Shown here piece after piece: positions 6,683-14,081 of a DNA stretch of 33,397 bases. The position numbers were made by a program, and so were the translations under genes. The notes under the pieces are model-generated. The model had not been told where the DNA came from. It searched no databases and was given only the letters and a program-made list of their open reading frames with translations. How positions within the stretch are numbered: the stretch's first letter is position 1; every line of letters starts with the position of its first letter. Source of the stretch: Fidelibacterota bacterium (lineage in GTDB: Bacteria > Pseudomonadota > Alphaproteobacteria > Rhodospirillales > Rhodospirillaceae); the NCBI GenBank assembly GCA_947470105.1, contig CANISR010000017.1, positions 1 through 33,397 on the forward strand, written 5' to 3'.

Positions 6683-7768
6683 CTAGCCCGGGTAGCGCGC
6701 CTCCAGGCCTTCTCCGAGGTAGATCCCGAGGCGGCGCGCCGTCCGGACCATCTGGCTGTCGGCGGAGACGAACCGCGGGCCGCCGATCACCTCGGTCATC
6801 GAGACGTCGGTCACCAGGCCTCCGCGCCAGGCCACCATGCGCTTGCTGTCGCCATTTGCCAGCATACTGACTGCCCGGGCGCCGAAGCCTGAGGCCAGGA
6901 TCCGGTCGTAGGCCGCCGGCGACCCGCCGCGCTGCACATGCCCCAGAACGGTGCAGCGCGCATCAAAGCCGGTGCGGCTCTGGAGGCCGCGGGCGACGGC
7001 AAGGCCGACGTTGGCTTTCTTGCGGCGTTCTTCCACCGGCTGGGTGACCCCTTCCGCCACGACCACCAGCACCGCCGACGGGCGGTCATGAGTGACGCGC
7101 CGCACATGGGCCGCCACCTGATCAAGGTCATAAGGCACCTCGGGCATGAGGATGACGTCGGCGCCGCCGGCGATCCCGCCGTAGAGGGCGATGTAGCCGG
7201 AATCGCGGCCCATGACCTCCAGCACCATGATCCGGCTGTGGCTTGCCGCCGTGGTCGACAGGCGGTCCAGCGCCTGGCCCACCACTTCGACGGCGGTAAA
7301 GAAGCCGACCGCGAATTCCGTCCCGGGCACGTCGTTGTCGATGGTTTTCGGCACGCCAACCCAAGGAATACCGGCAGGCGCCAGCAGGCGGTCGAACAGG
7401 CGCATGGAGCCGTCGCCGCCGATGACCACCAGGGCCTCGATCCCGAGCCCCTTGATTGCCGCCACCACCTCGCCGGAGCGATCCGTGGTCCCGCCGCCGG
7501 GCGCCGGATAGGCGAACGGATCGCCTTTGGTGGTGGTGCCGAGAACCGTGCCGCCGGCCCTGAGCAGGTCGCCGCGCACGCTATCGGCCGTGAGCAGCGT
7601 GACGTCGGGGGGCGACTGCAGCAGCCCCAGGTGGCCCTGGCGCAGTCCCACCACTTCCCAGCCGCGGCCCGAGGCGGCGGCGGTCACGGCGCGGATAACC
7701 GCGTTCAGCCCGGCGCAGTCCCCGCCGCTGGTGAGGACGCCGATCTTACGGAATGTGGTTTCTGGCAT
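6683..7768 (-). CDS. pfkA: 6-phosphofructokinase (ATP-type by key glycine)
   Basis: A 361-residue PfkA-family enzyme phosphorylating fructose 6-phosphate in glycolysis. The N-terminus has GVLTSGGDCAGLNAVIR, the phosphate loop. GGDGS (117-121) has Gly120 where pyrophosphate-using enzymes have Asp, arguing for ATP. PKTIDND (140-146) holds the catalytic Asp144 and has Lys141 where the E. coli enzyme has Gly. The Gly/Lys pair is the mixed signature of the group III branch. Further conserved pieces are EVMGRDSGYIA, VVVAEGV and LGHVQRGGSPAAYDR. The ATG follows GGAGAGG with ideal spacing. It is divergent from the hemerythrin gene and shares its upstream region, which contains an FNR/FixK-like site. 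That would fit increased glycolytic flux when oxygen is low. Confidence 0.92.
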   Translation of the reverse strand: MPETTFRKIGVLTSGGDCAGLNAVIRAVTAAASGRGWEVVGLRQGHLGLLQSPPDVTLLTADSVRGDLLRAGGTVLGTTTKGDPFAYPAPGGGTTDRSGEVVAAIKGLGIEALVVIGGDGSMRLFDRLLAPAGIPWVGVPKTIDNDVPGTEFAVGFFTAVEVVGQALDRLSTTAASHSRIMVLEVMGRDSGYIALYGGIAGGADVILMPEVPYDLDQVAAHVRRVTHDRPSAVLVVVAEGVTQPVEERRKKANVGLAVARGLQSRTGFDARCTVLGHVQRGGSPAAYDRILASGFGARAVSMLANGDSKRMVAWRGGLVTDVSMTEVIGGPRFVSADSQMVRTARRLGIYLGEGLEARYPG

Positions 7769-7866
7769 AGGACCTCTCCGGCGGGGCTGGGGCGCTCAGT
7801 CTGGCCGCGACCGGGCCTCAAAGGCAACCGCTCCGCAGATGTGAAATGAACGGCGCAGCGAGTGTT

Positions 7867-7880
7867 TTGACCCGGATCAA
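7867..7880. promoter_or_regulatory. FNR/FixK-type palindrome TTGA-N6-TCAA
   Basis: The bases TTGACCCGGATCAA match the half-sites of the FNR/FixK/Dnr family exactly, with a fully symmetric five-base arm if read as TTGAC and ATCAA apart from one position. The centre is about 42 bp before the hemerythrin ATG and 105 bp before the phosphofructokinase ATG. For the phosphofructokinase, a class II activator position (-41.5) would give a start near 7832 and a 64-base leader. For the hemerythrin it would require a nearly leaderless transcript. The match is visible; that it works is inference. Confidence 0.5.
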
Positions 7881-7915
7881 CGCGGCCACCGGGCCGCCCG
7901 CGGGAAGACTGGGCC

Positions 7916-8494
7916 ATGCCGGACCGTCTGGAAATCATAACCCGCCTGCTGCAGGACCATGTGGCCACCCGCCGGGTCATGGCGTCCCTTGAGCATGAAG
8001 TCGACCAGGTCGCTCAATTCCACGCGCCCGATGCGGCGGCCATCGACGCCGCAATTAGGTTCTTCACCGGCCACATGGCCGAGATGCACCATCCCATCGA
8101 GGACATGATCTACAGGGCGCTGGCGCGAGAAGCCCCGGCCCAGGCCGCCGAGACCAAAAAAGTGGCTGAAGAGCATGATGAGGCCGGCGCGCTGGTCTCG
8201 CAGCTCGCCGAGGTAACGGCCGAGCTGGCTCTCGACTGCGGCCGGACACGGGCCGCATTCTGCCGCGTTGCACGCAGCCTGATCGCCTTCGAGCGCCACC
8301 ACCTGCGCCGCGAGGAGAGCGGGTTTTTCCGCTACGCGGGCGAGCTGCTTACGCCCGTGGCCTGGCACAGCATCAACATCACCGCCAAGGGGCTGGAAAA
8401 GACCCTGGCCGACGCCGCGGCCGGGCAAAAGACCGGGGATGAACATGCGCGCGGCCCGCGCTCACGCCGCCGCACCCTGGCGCTGCCGTCTTAG
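7916..8494 (+). CDS. hemerythrin HHE domain protein
   Basis: A 192-residue cytosolic four-helix protein of the HHE/hemerythrin-like family, which binds a di-iron centre used in oxygen, nitric oxide or iron sensing and protection. Candidate ligands are His15 (LLQDHVATRR), the HMAEMHHPIED cluster (about residues 53-63), EEHDE (about 87-91) and FERHHLRREE (about 125-134). The last 25 residues are basic and low in complexity. No transmembrane or DNA-binding domain is seen. The upstream FNR/FixK-like site supports a role under low oxygen or nitrosative stress. It overlaps the convergent chorismate mutase gene by four bases. Confidence 0.88.
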   Translation: MPDRLEIITRLLQDHVATRRVMASLEHEVDQVAQFHAPDAAAIDAAIRFFTGHMAEMHHPIEDMIYRALAREAPAQAAETKKVAEEHDEAGALVSQLAEVTAELALDCGRTRAAFCRVARSLIAFERHHLRREESGFFRYAGELLTPVAWHSINITAKGLEKTLADAAAGQKTGDEHARGPRSRRRTLALPS

Positions 8495-8874
8495 CCCTTG
8501 GGCTTGTGCAGCTTTTTCCAGTTGCGCTGTTCTTCGAGGGTGTAGGCATCGATCAGGTGGCGATAAACGTCCTCGAAGCAGTTCGGATTTACGCCCTGGG
8601 CCCTGGCGGCCTTGCGCACCCGGACGACAATCTCCTCCACCCGCGCCTGCACCACCACGCCCGCCACCGATGGTTTGAATCTGGCCGCTGAGGCGACGAG
8701 CTTCAGGCGGTGCGCGAGCATGGGCAGAAGCAAATCATCCATGGCGTCGATCGCGGCGCGGACCTCGGCCAGGCTCTTGCAGGCGGAGGGGCGTTTGACA
8801 CCCTTGGTCCAGACGTCTTTCGACGGTTTGCTTTTTGGCTTTGGCGTTTTGGTTTTCGCTCTAGGACGCGTCAC
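8491..8874 (-). CDS. chorismate mutase, AroQ type, with basic N-terminal extension
   Basis: A 127-residue protein whose last 95 residues match the all-helical AroQ mutase converting chorismate to prephenate for phenylalanine and tyrosine. Pieces fitting the active site are LAEVRAAIDAMD (first Arg), AHRLKLV, ARFK (Lys), QARVEEIV (Arg and Glu) and TLEEQRNW (Gln or Glu near the end). The GTG at 8874 is chosen because GAGGAAG lies six bases before it and overlaps the gshA stop codon (8885-8887), so translation is probably coupled to gshA. About 30 leading residues are rich in Lys, Pro and Thr and are absent from the compact mutase domain. A longer frame from upstream would read through gshA in another frame and is not credible. 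Confidence 0.82.
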   Translation of the reverse strand: MTRPRAKTKTPKPKSKPSKDVWTKGVKRPSACKSLAEVRAAIDAMDDLLLPMLAHRLKLVASAARFKPSVAGVVVQARVEEIVVRVRKAARAQGVNPNCFEDVYRHLIDAYTLEEQRNWKKLHKPKG

Positions 8875-8884
8875 TTTCGCTTCC

Positions 8885-10246
8885 TCAGAGACGATACGCC
8901 GTGTAGGCGGGCCGCACATCGCCACGCCACGCACCGCGGTACAGGGCCAGCATACGCTCGGCGGGCGTGAGACCCGAGTCGACCGTCTCCTGCAAGACAT
9001 CGAGATGGATGCTTTCGTCCTTGCCGTCTTCGAGCCGGCGGCGGCGCGCCAGACCGGCGCGCGCCAGCGCCAGGACCTCGCGCGCAATCTCCTGTAGACC
9101 GCGACCCGCGATCTGCGCCTTAAGGCCCAGGCGCGGTGCACCGAGATGAAGTGCGGCACGGGCGGCCTCGTCCCAGCCTTTGACCAGGTCCCAGGCGGCG
9201 TCCAGGCTTTGGGTGTCATAGAGCAGGCCGACCCAGAACGCCGATAGGGCGGTGAGATGGCGCGCATCGCCGCAATCGGAGCCGCGCATTTCCAGATAGT
9301 TCTTCACCCGCACTTCGGGAAACGCCGTGGACATATGATCGGTCCAGTCCGCCAGCGTCGGCGCCTCGCCGGGCAGCGCTGCCAGGCGGCCGTTCATGAA
9401 ATCGCGGAACGATTGGCCGGCCACGTCGATAAATCCGTCGCGGTAGACGAAATACATCGGCACATCGAGCAGATAGTCCACATAGCGTTCGAAGCTCATG
9501 CCGGACTCAAACGCAAACGGCAGCAGGCCGGTGCGGGCCGGATCAGTGTGGCGCCAGATGTTGGCGCGGAACGACAGGAAGCCGTTCTCCTTGCCTTCGG
9601 TAAACGGCGAATTGGCCCACAGGGCGGTGGCCAGCGGCTGCAGCGCCAGCGACACCCGCAGCTTCTTCACCATGTCGGATTCGGAGGCGTAGTCGAGATT
9701 GACCTGCACCGTACAGGTGCGCGTCATCATGTCGAGGCCCATGCTACCGACAATGGGCATATAGCGGCGCATGATGGCGTAGCGGCCCTTGGGCATCCAC
9801 TTGATGTCGTCGCGCGTCCAGTCGGGCGTGAGGCCAAGACCCAGCATACCCACGCCCAGTTCGTCACCGACGATGCGCACCTGCTTGAGATGTTCCTGAA
9901 GCTCGGCATCGGTCTGGTGGAGGGTTTCGACGGTAGCGCCGGATAGCTCCAGCTGGCCGCCGGGCTCCAGCGAGATGGTGCCCTTGCCCTTATGCGCCAG
10001 CGCGATGACGTTGGCGCCTTCCATCACCGGCTCCCAGCCGAAGCGCGTGAGGCCAGTGAGGATCGCGCGAATGCCGCGGTCTCCATCGTAGGCCAGGGGG
10101 CGCAGTGTCGCCTTATCGAACGGGAACTTCTCGTGCTCGGTGCCGATGCGCCAGGCGGATGCGGGCTTTGATCCATCCGCCAGCGTCGCGATGAGTTGTG
10201 TCTTGGAGGTGACCGGATCGGCCTTGTCGGAACGGAACGAGGTCAT
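8885..10246 (-). CDS. gshA: glutamate-cysteine ligase (plant/alphaproteobacterial type)
   Basis: A 453-residue ATP-dependent ligase joining glutamate and cysteine, the first step of glutathione synthesis. WRIGTEHEKFPF near the N-terminus is the glutamate/metal-binding signature, followed by FGWEPVMEG, ISLEPGGQLELSGA, RTCTVQVNLDY, NSPFTEGKENGF and YLEMRGSDCGD. Length matches the plant/alphaproteobacterial GCS2 branch rather than the enterobacterial GshA. The ATG at 10246 (MTSFRSDKAD) was preferred to an in-frame GTG at 10288 because it leaves the usual short N-terminus; neither has a strong ribosome-binding site. It lies downstream of rsmE with 69 bases between and is translationally coupled to the chorismate mutase. 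The MAPEG gene 2 kb away might be connected through glutathione, but that is speculation. Confidence 0.93.
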   Translation of the reverse strand: MTSFRSDKADPVTSKTQLIATLADGSKPASAWRIGTEHEKFPFDKATLRPLAYDGDRGIRAILTGLTRFGWEPVMEGANVIALAHKGKGTISLEPGGQLELSGATVETLHQTDAELQEHLKQVRIVGDELGVGMLGLGLTPDWTRDDIKWMPKGRYAIMRRYMPIVGSMGLDMMTRTCTVQVNLDYASESDMVKKLRVSLALQPLATALWANSPFTEGKENGFLSFRANIWRHTDPARTGLLPFAFESGMSFERYVDYLLDVPMYFVYRDGFIDVAGQSFRDFMNGRLAALPGEAPTLADWTDHMSTAFPEVRVKNYLEMRGSDCGDARHLTALSAFWVGLLYDTQSLDAAWDLVKGWDEAARAALHLGAPRLGLKAQIAGRGLQEIAREVLALARAGLARRRRLEDGKDESIHLDVLQETVDSGLTPAERMLALYRGAWRGDVRPAYTAYRL

Positions 10247-10315
10247 GCGGAGGACAAGGCCTACAGGAAGAGAAGGATATGGGGTCACTTACTTAGGGTG
10301 GCGCCCACAAGTAAT

Positions 10316-11059
10316 CTAGACCCAATCTCCACAGAAAGCTTGCCAGCAGGCGAGTGCCGCAAGCGCCGCAGTCTCGGCCCGCAGGATACGGGGCCCGAGG
10401 CCGACCGGCGTAGCAAACGGCAGGCGGCGTAAAGCGTCAAGCTCCGATTGGTCGAAGCCGCCCTCGGGACCGGTCAGAAAAGCGCAGGGGCTTTTCACGT
10501 CTGCGTCAGCATTCGCTTTCGCCAGGACCTGGGCGATGGGGGCGCCGCCTCCGGTCTCATCGAGGAAATAGAGCCGCCGGCCTTGCGGCCACGCGGCGAG
10601 AAAATCAAAAAACGGTCGCGCGTCGGAAAGCTCCGGCACCGACAGCCGGTCGCTTTGTTCTGATGCTTCCATGCAATGCGCACTGAGACGGGCGAGATTG
10701 ACGCGCCCGATGGTCGTGCGGCGGGTGAACACCGGATGCAGGGCGCGGACGCCCAGTTCGGTCGCTTTCTCCACCAGGAATTCAATGCGCTTCACCGGCG
10801 CGAACACCAGCCACACATCAGGGGTGACGGTTTGTTCGCGCAGTTTTTCACCGACATCCAGCTGCACCCGGCGCTTCGACGGAAACGCCACCTTGGCGCC
10901 CCATTCGCCGTCGCGGCCATTAAACAGCGCAACGTCTTCACCGGCTTTGGCGCGCATCACGTGGCTGAGATAGTGGGCCTGGCCCTCGCTGGCCTCAACG
11001 GCGGCGCCGGCGGCCAGGGACGCTTCAACGAACAGACGGGTGCGGGGCGTATAGGTCAT
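10316..11059 (-). CDS. rsmE: 16S rRNA (uracil-1498-N3)-methyltransferase
   Basis: A 247-residue SPOUT-class methyltransferase that methylates U1498 of 16S rRNA in the assembled 30S subunit. It has the N-terminal PUA-like part (LFNGRDGEWGAKV), PVKRIEFLVEKATELGV, the TGPEGGF loop (residues about 203-209) and LGPRILRAETAALAAL, the knotted SAM-binding signature. The ATG at 11059 (MTYTPRTRLF) is chosen by homology; a longer frame extends to 11182 across the divergent promoter region. Divergent from ubiA with only 48 bp between the two ATGs. The rsmE-gshA order is frequent in alphaproteobacteria. Confidence 0.95.
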   Translation of the reverse strand: MTYTPRTRLFVEASLAAGAAVEASEGQAHYLSHVMRAKAGEDVALFNGRDGEWGAKVAFPSKRRVQLDVGEKLREQTVTPDVWLVFAPVKRIEFLVEKATELGVRALHPVFTRRTTIGRVNLARLSAHCMEASEQSDRLSVPELSDARPFFDFLAAWPQGRRLYFLDETGGGAPIAQVLAKANADADVKSPCAFLTGPEGGFDQSELDALRRLPFATPVGLGPRILRAETAALAALACWQAFCGDWV

Positions 11060-11107
11060 GGGGTAGAACTGTACTGAAGCTATACCGCCACGCCTACCCC
11101 GACTCAC
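11060..11107. promoter_or_regulatory. compact divergent promoter region rsmE / ubiA
   Basis: Only 48 bases separate the two divergent start codons and neither has a Shine-Dalgarno. TATACC at 11081-11086 on the plus strand and TATAGC read on the minus strand at 11085-11080 overlap and could both serve as -10 elements, giving very short leaders. No convincing -35 element is seen in either direction. Confidence 0.3.
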
Positions 11108-12016
11108 ATGACCGACGACCCAGATCAATTCACCGATATCCGCGCCACCTGGTTCGACCGCCTGATTCCGCGCAGGTGGCATCCTTACGCGCGCCTGGCC
11201 CGCCTCGACCGGCCTATCGGCACCTGGCTTCTGTTGCTGCCGGGGTGGTGGGCCATCACGCTAGCCGGTTTCGGCGCGCCCAATTGGACGCTGGTGGTGC
11301 TGTTCCTGATCGGCGCCGTGGCTATGCGCGGCGCTGGCTGCACCTATAACGATATCGTCGACCGCGACATCGACGCCAAGGTCGCCCGCACCCGGACGCG
11401 TCCTTTGCCCGCGGGTGAAGTCTCGGTCCAATCCGCCTGGATCTTCCTGGCCATCCAGTTGCTGGTGGGCCTGGCGGTGCTGCTCTATTTGCGGCGCACC
11501 GCACAGATCGTGGCGATCTGTTCGCTGGCGCTGATTTTCACCTATCCGTTCATGAAGCGGATCACCTATTGGCCCCAGGCGTGGCTGGGCCTGACCTTCA
11601 ATTGGGCTGCACTCGTGGGCTGGGCCGCCATGCGCGGCCGCGTCGACCGCCCAGCGCTTTTGCTTTATGCCGCCGGCTTCTTCTGGACCCTCGGCTACGA
11701 CACCATCTATGCCCACCAGGACAAGGAGGACGACGCACTCGCGGGCGTGAAGTCCTCGGCCTTGGCGCTGGGCGAGAAGACCAGGGCCTTCGTCGGTGCC
11801 TGCTATCTCGCGACCATGTTGTTCGTGTTGTTGGCAATCAAGCCGCTGCCATTGGGCTGGCCGTCGCGATTTTTCTTCACCGCCGCGGCGCTTCACCTGA
11901 CCTGGCAAGTGCTGACCTTGAAGATCGACCAGCCCGCCAACTGCCTCACGCGCTTTCGGGCCAACCGGGACTTTGGCCTGCTGGTGCTGGCGGCGCTGCT
12001 GTTGCTGCGGCTTTGA
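11108..12016 (+). CDS. ubiA: 4-hydroxybenzoate polyprenyltransferase
   Basis: A 302-residue inner-membrane prenyltransferase attaching the polyprenyl tail to 4-hydroxybenzoate in ubiquinone synthesis. The first Asp-rich motif is NDIVDRDID (81-89) and the second is YDTIYAHQDKEDD (197-209), both binding Mg-diphosphate. About eight hydrophobic helices are visible, and RLDRPIGTWLLLLPGWW is the usual N-terminal signature. It ends three bases before the convergent HD-GYP gene, with no room for a terminator. ubiD lies 2 kb downstream on the same strand. Confidence 0.95.
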   Translation: MTDDPDQFTDIRATWFDRLIPRRWHPYARLARLDRPIGTWLLLLPGWWAITLAGFGAPNWTLVVLFLIGAVAMRGAGCTYNDIVDRDIDAKVARTRTRPLPAGEVSVQSAWIFLAIQLLVGLAVLLYLRRTAQIVAICSLALIFTYPFMKRITYWPQAWLGLTFNWAALVGWAAMRGRVDRPALLLYAAGFFWTLGYDTIYAHQDKEDDALAGVKSSALALGEKTRAFVGACYLATMLFVLLAIKPLPLGWPSRFFFTAAALHLTWQVLTLKIDQPANCLTRFRANRDFGLLVLAALLLLRL

Positions 12017-12019
12017 GAA

Positions 12020-13798
12020 CTATTCCGCCGCCTGCTTGGGCGCAGGTGGGGCGAGGTACTGGTTGATGTCTACCTTGTCGACCTGCTCGGGGCGCAGGAA
12101 CTGCTCCGCGTATTCGAGATAGGCGCCCGAGCGCAGGAACAGCTCGAACAGGTCCGGATCCACGTGCTTGTCCTTCTTCATGAAGGACAGGATCTTGAGA
12201 CTCTCCGACAACGTCTTGGCTTTCTTGTAGGGCCGGTCGGCGGCGGTGAGCGCCTCGAAGATGTCGGCGATGGCCATCATCTTCGCCGGCCAGGACATCT
12301 GGTCGCCCCTCAGCTTGTTTGGATAGCCGGTGCCGTCGATCTTTTCGTGGTGGCCGCCGGCGTACTCCGGCACCATTTTGAGATGCTTGGGGAAGGGCAT
12401 CTCCTTGAGCATGTCGATGGTCAGCACGATGTGGTCGTTGATCTTGCGGCGCTCGTCGTCGTTCAGCGTGCCGCGCTGGATGCACATGTTGGTGACTTCG
12501 CCGAGGTCGTATTCGGCTTCGCCGTGCTCCGGCAGGTTGGCGAGCAGGCTTTCAATGCCCTCGTCCGGCGGAGGCGCCTTCTCCATCAGCTTGCCTTCGG
12601 CCCAGCACAGGCCGAGCTTGCGGTCGAAGTGGCGATACCACCGTTGCTTGGCGATCTCGCAGACCTTGTCCTGTTTATCCTGGGACATGAACTCGCCGCC
12701 GAGATTGCTTTCGGCGATGAATTCCCATTGCGCCTTCAGCTCCACGCAGCGGTCCTTGAACTTCTTGCGCTCGACGCGGGCGCTTTTGCCCTTGGCGATG
12801 GCCTTGAGCATCTTGATCTCGGCGTCGCGGCGCAAAACCTCAAAGCGCATGCGCACTTCGTGAATGCGGTCGTAAATGGTCTGCAGCTTGGTGGCCTTGT
12901 CGACCACGAATTCCGGCGTCGTCACTTTGCCGATATCGTGCAACCACGCCGCCACATGCAGTTCGTACCACTGCTGTTCGTCGAGTTCGAAATCCTTGAA
13001 CGGGCCTTCTGTCGCGGCGCAAGCCTTGGTCGCAAGCATCTTCGTCAGTTCGGGCACGCGTTGACAGTGGCCGCCGGTGTAGGGCGATTTGGCGTCGATG
13101 GCGTGCGCCATGACCTTGATCATGGAATCCATCAGGGCCTTCTGCGCATCGATCAATTGCTGATTGTCGATGGCGACGGCGGCCTGTGAGGCCAGCGCTT
13201 CGACCATGCGCTGGGCATCCTTGGAGAAGGCGACCACGTTGCCGTTTTGGTCCTGGGCGTTGATGAGCTGCAGCACCCCGGTGACTTCTTCGGAGTAGTT
13301 TTTCAGCGGGATGCAGAGGAACGACTTGGAGCGGTAGCCCGTGCCCTGGTCGAATTTCTTGGTGCCGGAGAAATCGAAGCCCTCGGCGGTATAGGCGTCC
13401 TCGATGGTAATGGTTTTCTTGGTGAGCGCCGCGGCGGCGGAGACGTTGTTCATATTGGGCGCGCCGGTCTCGGCGTTGTACATGCGCACGGGGGGGAACG
13501 GGATCGGCACGCCCGTGGTGCCGCCCATGGCGATCTTGAGGGACCCGGTGCGCACGATCACGAACTTGAGGGTATTCTCTTCAGTCCGGAGGTAGAGCGT
13601 ACCCCCGTCGGCATTGGTGATCTGGATGGCCTCCAGCAGGATGCGTTCGGTCAGGCGGTCATGGTTGCGTTCCGCCGACAGGGCCAGGCCGATCTCGATC
13701 AGCCGTTCGAGGCCCGAACCGCCCCCGCCGATGCTGCCTTCCATACCGCCGTCCATACTGCCTCCGTGCCCCGCCGCGCCAACAGACAGGCGAGACAT
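12020..13798 (-). CDS. GAF domain plus HD-GYP phosphodiesterase with large insertion
   Basis: A 592-residue cytosolic signalling protein. Residues 1-28 are Gly/Ser/Met-rich. A GAF sensor domain spans about 30-215 (NADGGTLYLR, FLCIPLKNYSEEVTGVLQLIN). An HD-GYP domain follows from about 225: GGHCQRVPELT, WLHDIGK (HD at 287-288), HHEKIDGTGYP (483-493) and ADIFEALTAADRPYKK. HD-GYP proteins hydrolyse cyclic di-GMP. In typical members the HD and the HHE-GYP motifs are about 60 residues apart; here they are nearly 195 apart, so some 135 charged, probably helical residues (about 310-445) are inserted. The metal-binding residues look intact, so activity is likely. No membrane segment or receiver domain. 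The GAF ligand cannot be told. Confidence 0.9.
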   Translation of the reverse strand: MSRLSVGAAGHGGSMDGGMEGSIGGGGSGLERLIEIGLALSAERNHDRLTERILLEAIQITNADGGTLYLRTEENTLKFVIVRTGSLKIAMGGTTGVPIPFPPVRMYNAETGAPNMNNVSAAAALTKKTITIEDAYTAEGFDFSGTKKFDQGTGYRSKSFLCIPLKNYSEEVTGVLQLINAQDQNGNVVAFSKDAQRMVEALASQAAVAIDNQQLIDAQKALMDSMIKVMAHAIDAKSPYTGGHCQRVPELTKMLATKACAATEGPFKDFELDEQQWYELHVAAWLHDIGKVTTPEFVVDKATKLQTIYDRIHEVRMRFEVLRRDAEIKMLKAIAKGKSARVERKKFKDRCVELKAQWEFIAESNLGGEFMSQDKQDKVCEIAKQRWYRHFDRKLGLCWAEGKLMEKAPPPDEGIESLLANLPEHGEAEYDLGEVTNMCIQRGTLNDDERRKINDHIVLTIDMLKEMPFPKHLKMVPEYAGGHHEKIDGTGYPNKLRGDQMSWPAKMMAIADIFEALTAADRPYKKAKTLSESLKILSFMKKDKHVDPDLFELFLRSGAYLEYAEQFLRPEQVDKVDINQYLAPPAPKQAAE

Positions 13799-13855
13799 AT
13801 GTGTATCCGCGTCGTATTCGCCACCACCGGGTGCGACATTTTTTGAGGGCGTTTT

Positions 13856-13874
13856 ACCCGCTTCATCAGCGGGT
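13856..13874. other. inverted repeat ACCCGC/GCGGGT upstream of the HD-GYP gene
   Basis: Six-base arms at 13856-13861 and 13869-13874 flank a seven-base loop, 58 bases upstream of the HD-GYP ATG. There is no following T run on either strand, so it is not a clear terminator. It may be an operator or a 5-prime UTR hairpin. A small overlapping palindrome, GGGTTACCC, lies at 13871-13879. Confidence 0.35.
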
Positions 13875-13991
13875 TACCCTGAATTTCCCAACGACCTGTT
13901 AAGGCCCGGCATTTTAGGGGCACAGCTTTGGTGCGACAAGCGCGGGAAAGTTTTCCCTTTGCGGTTGGGAGCGCCGGTATTGGCGGCTTGC

Positions 13992-14020
13992 TTGACGGCC
14001 CAGGTCAGGGTCTCTTAAGG
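13992..14020 (+). promoter_or_regulatory. possible sigma-70-type promoter for ubiD
   Basis: TTGACG at 13992-13997 is separated by 17 bases from TTAAGG at 14015-14020. The -35 element fits well and the -10 poorly. A start near 14027 would give a leader of about 55 bases before the ubiD ATG. Rest of the 283-base gap 13799-14081: one hairpin and nothing else recognised. Confidence 0.3.
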
Positions 14021-14081
14021 AACACACTAAGTCACTGAGGGCGCGGGCGAATTATCGCCTGCCCCCAGGCGGGGATGGGCC

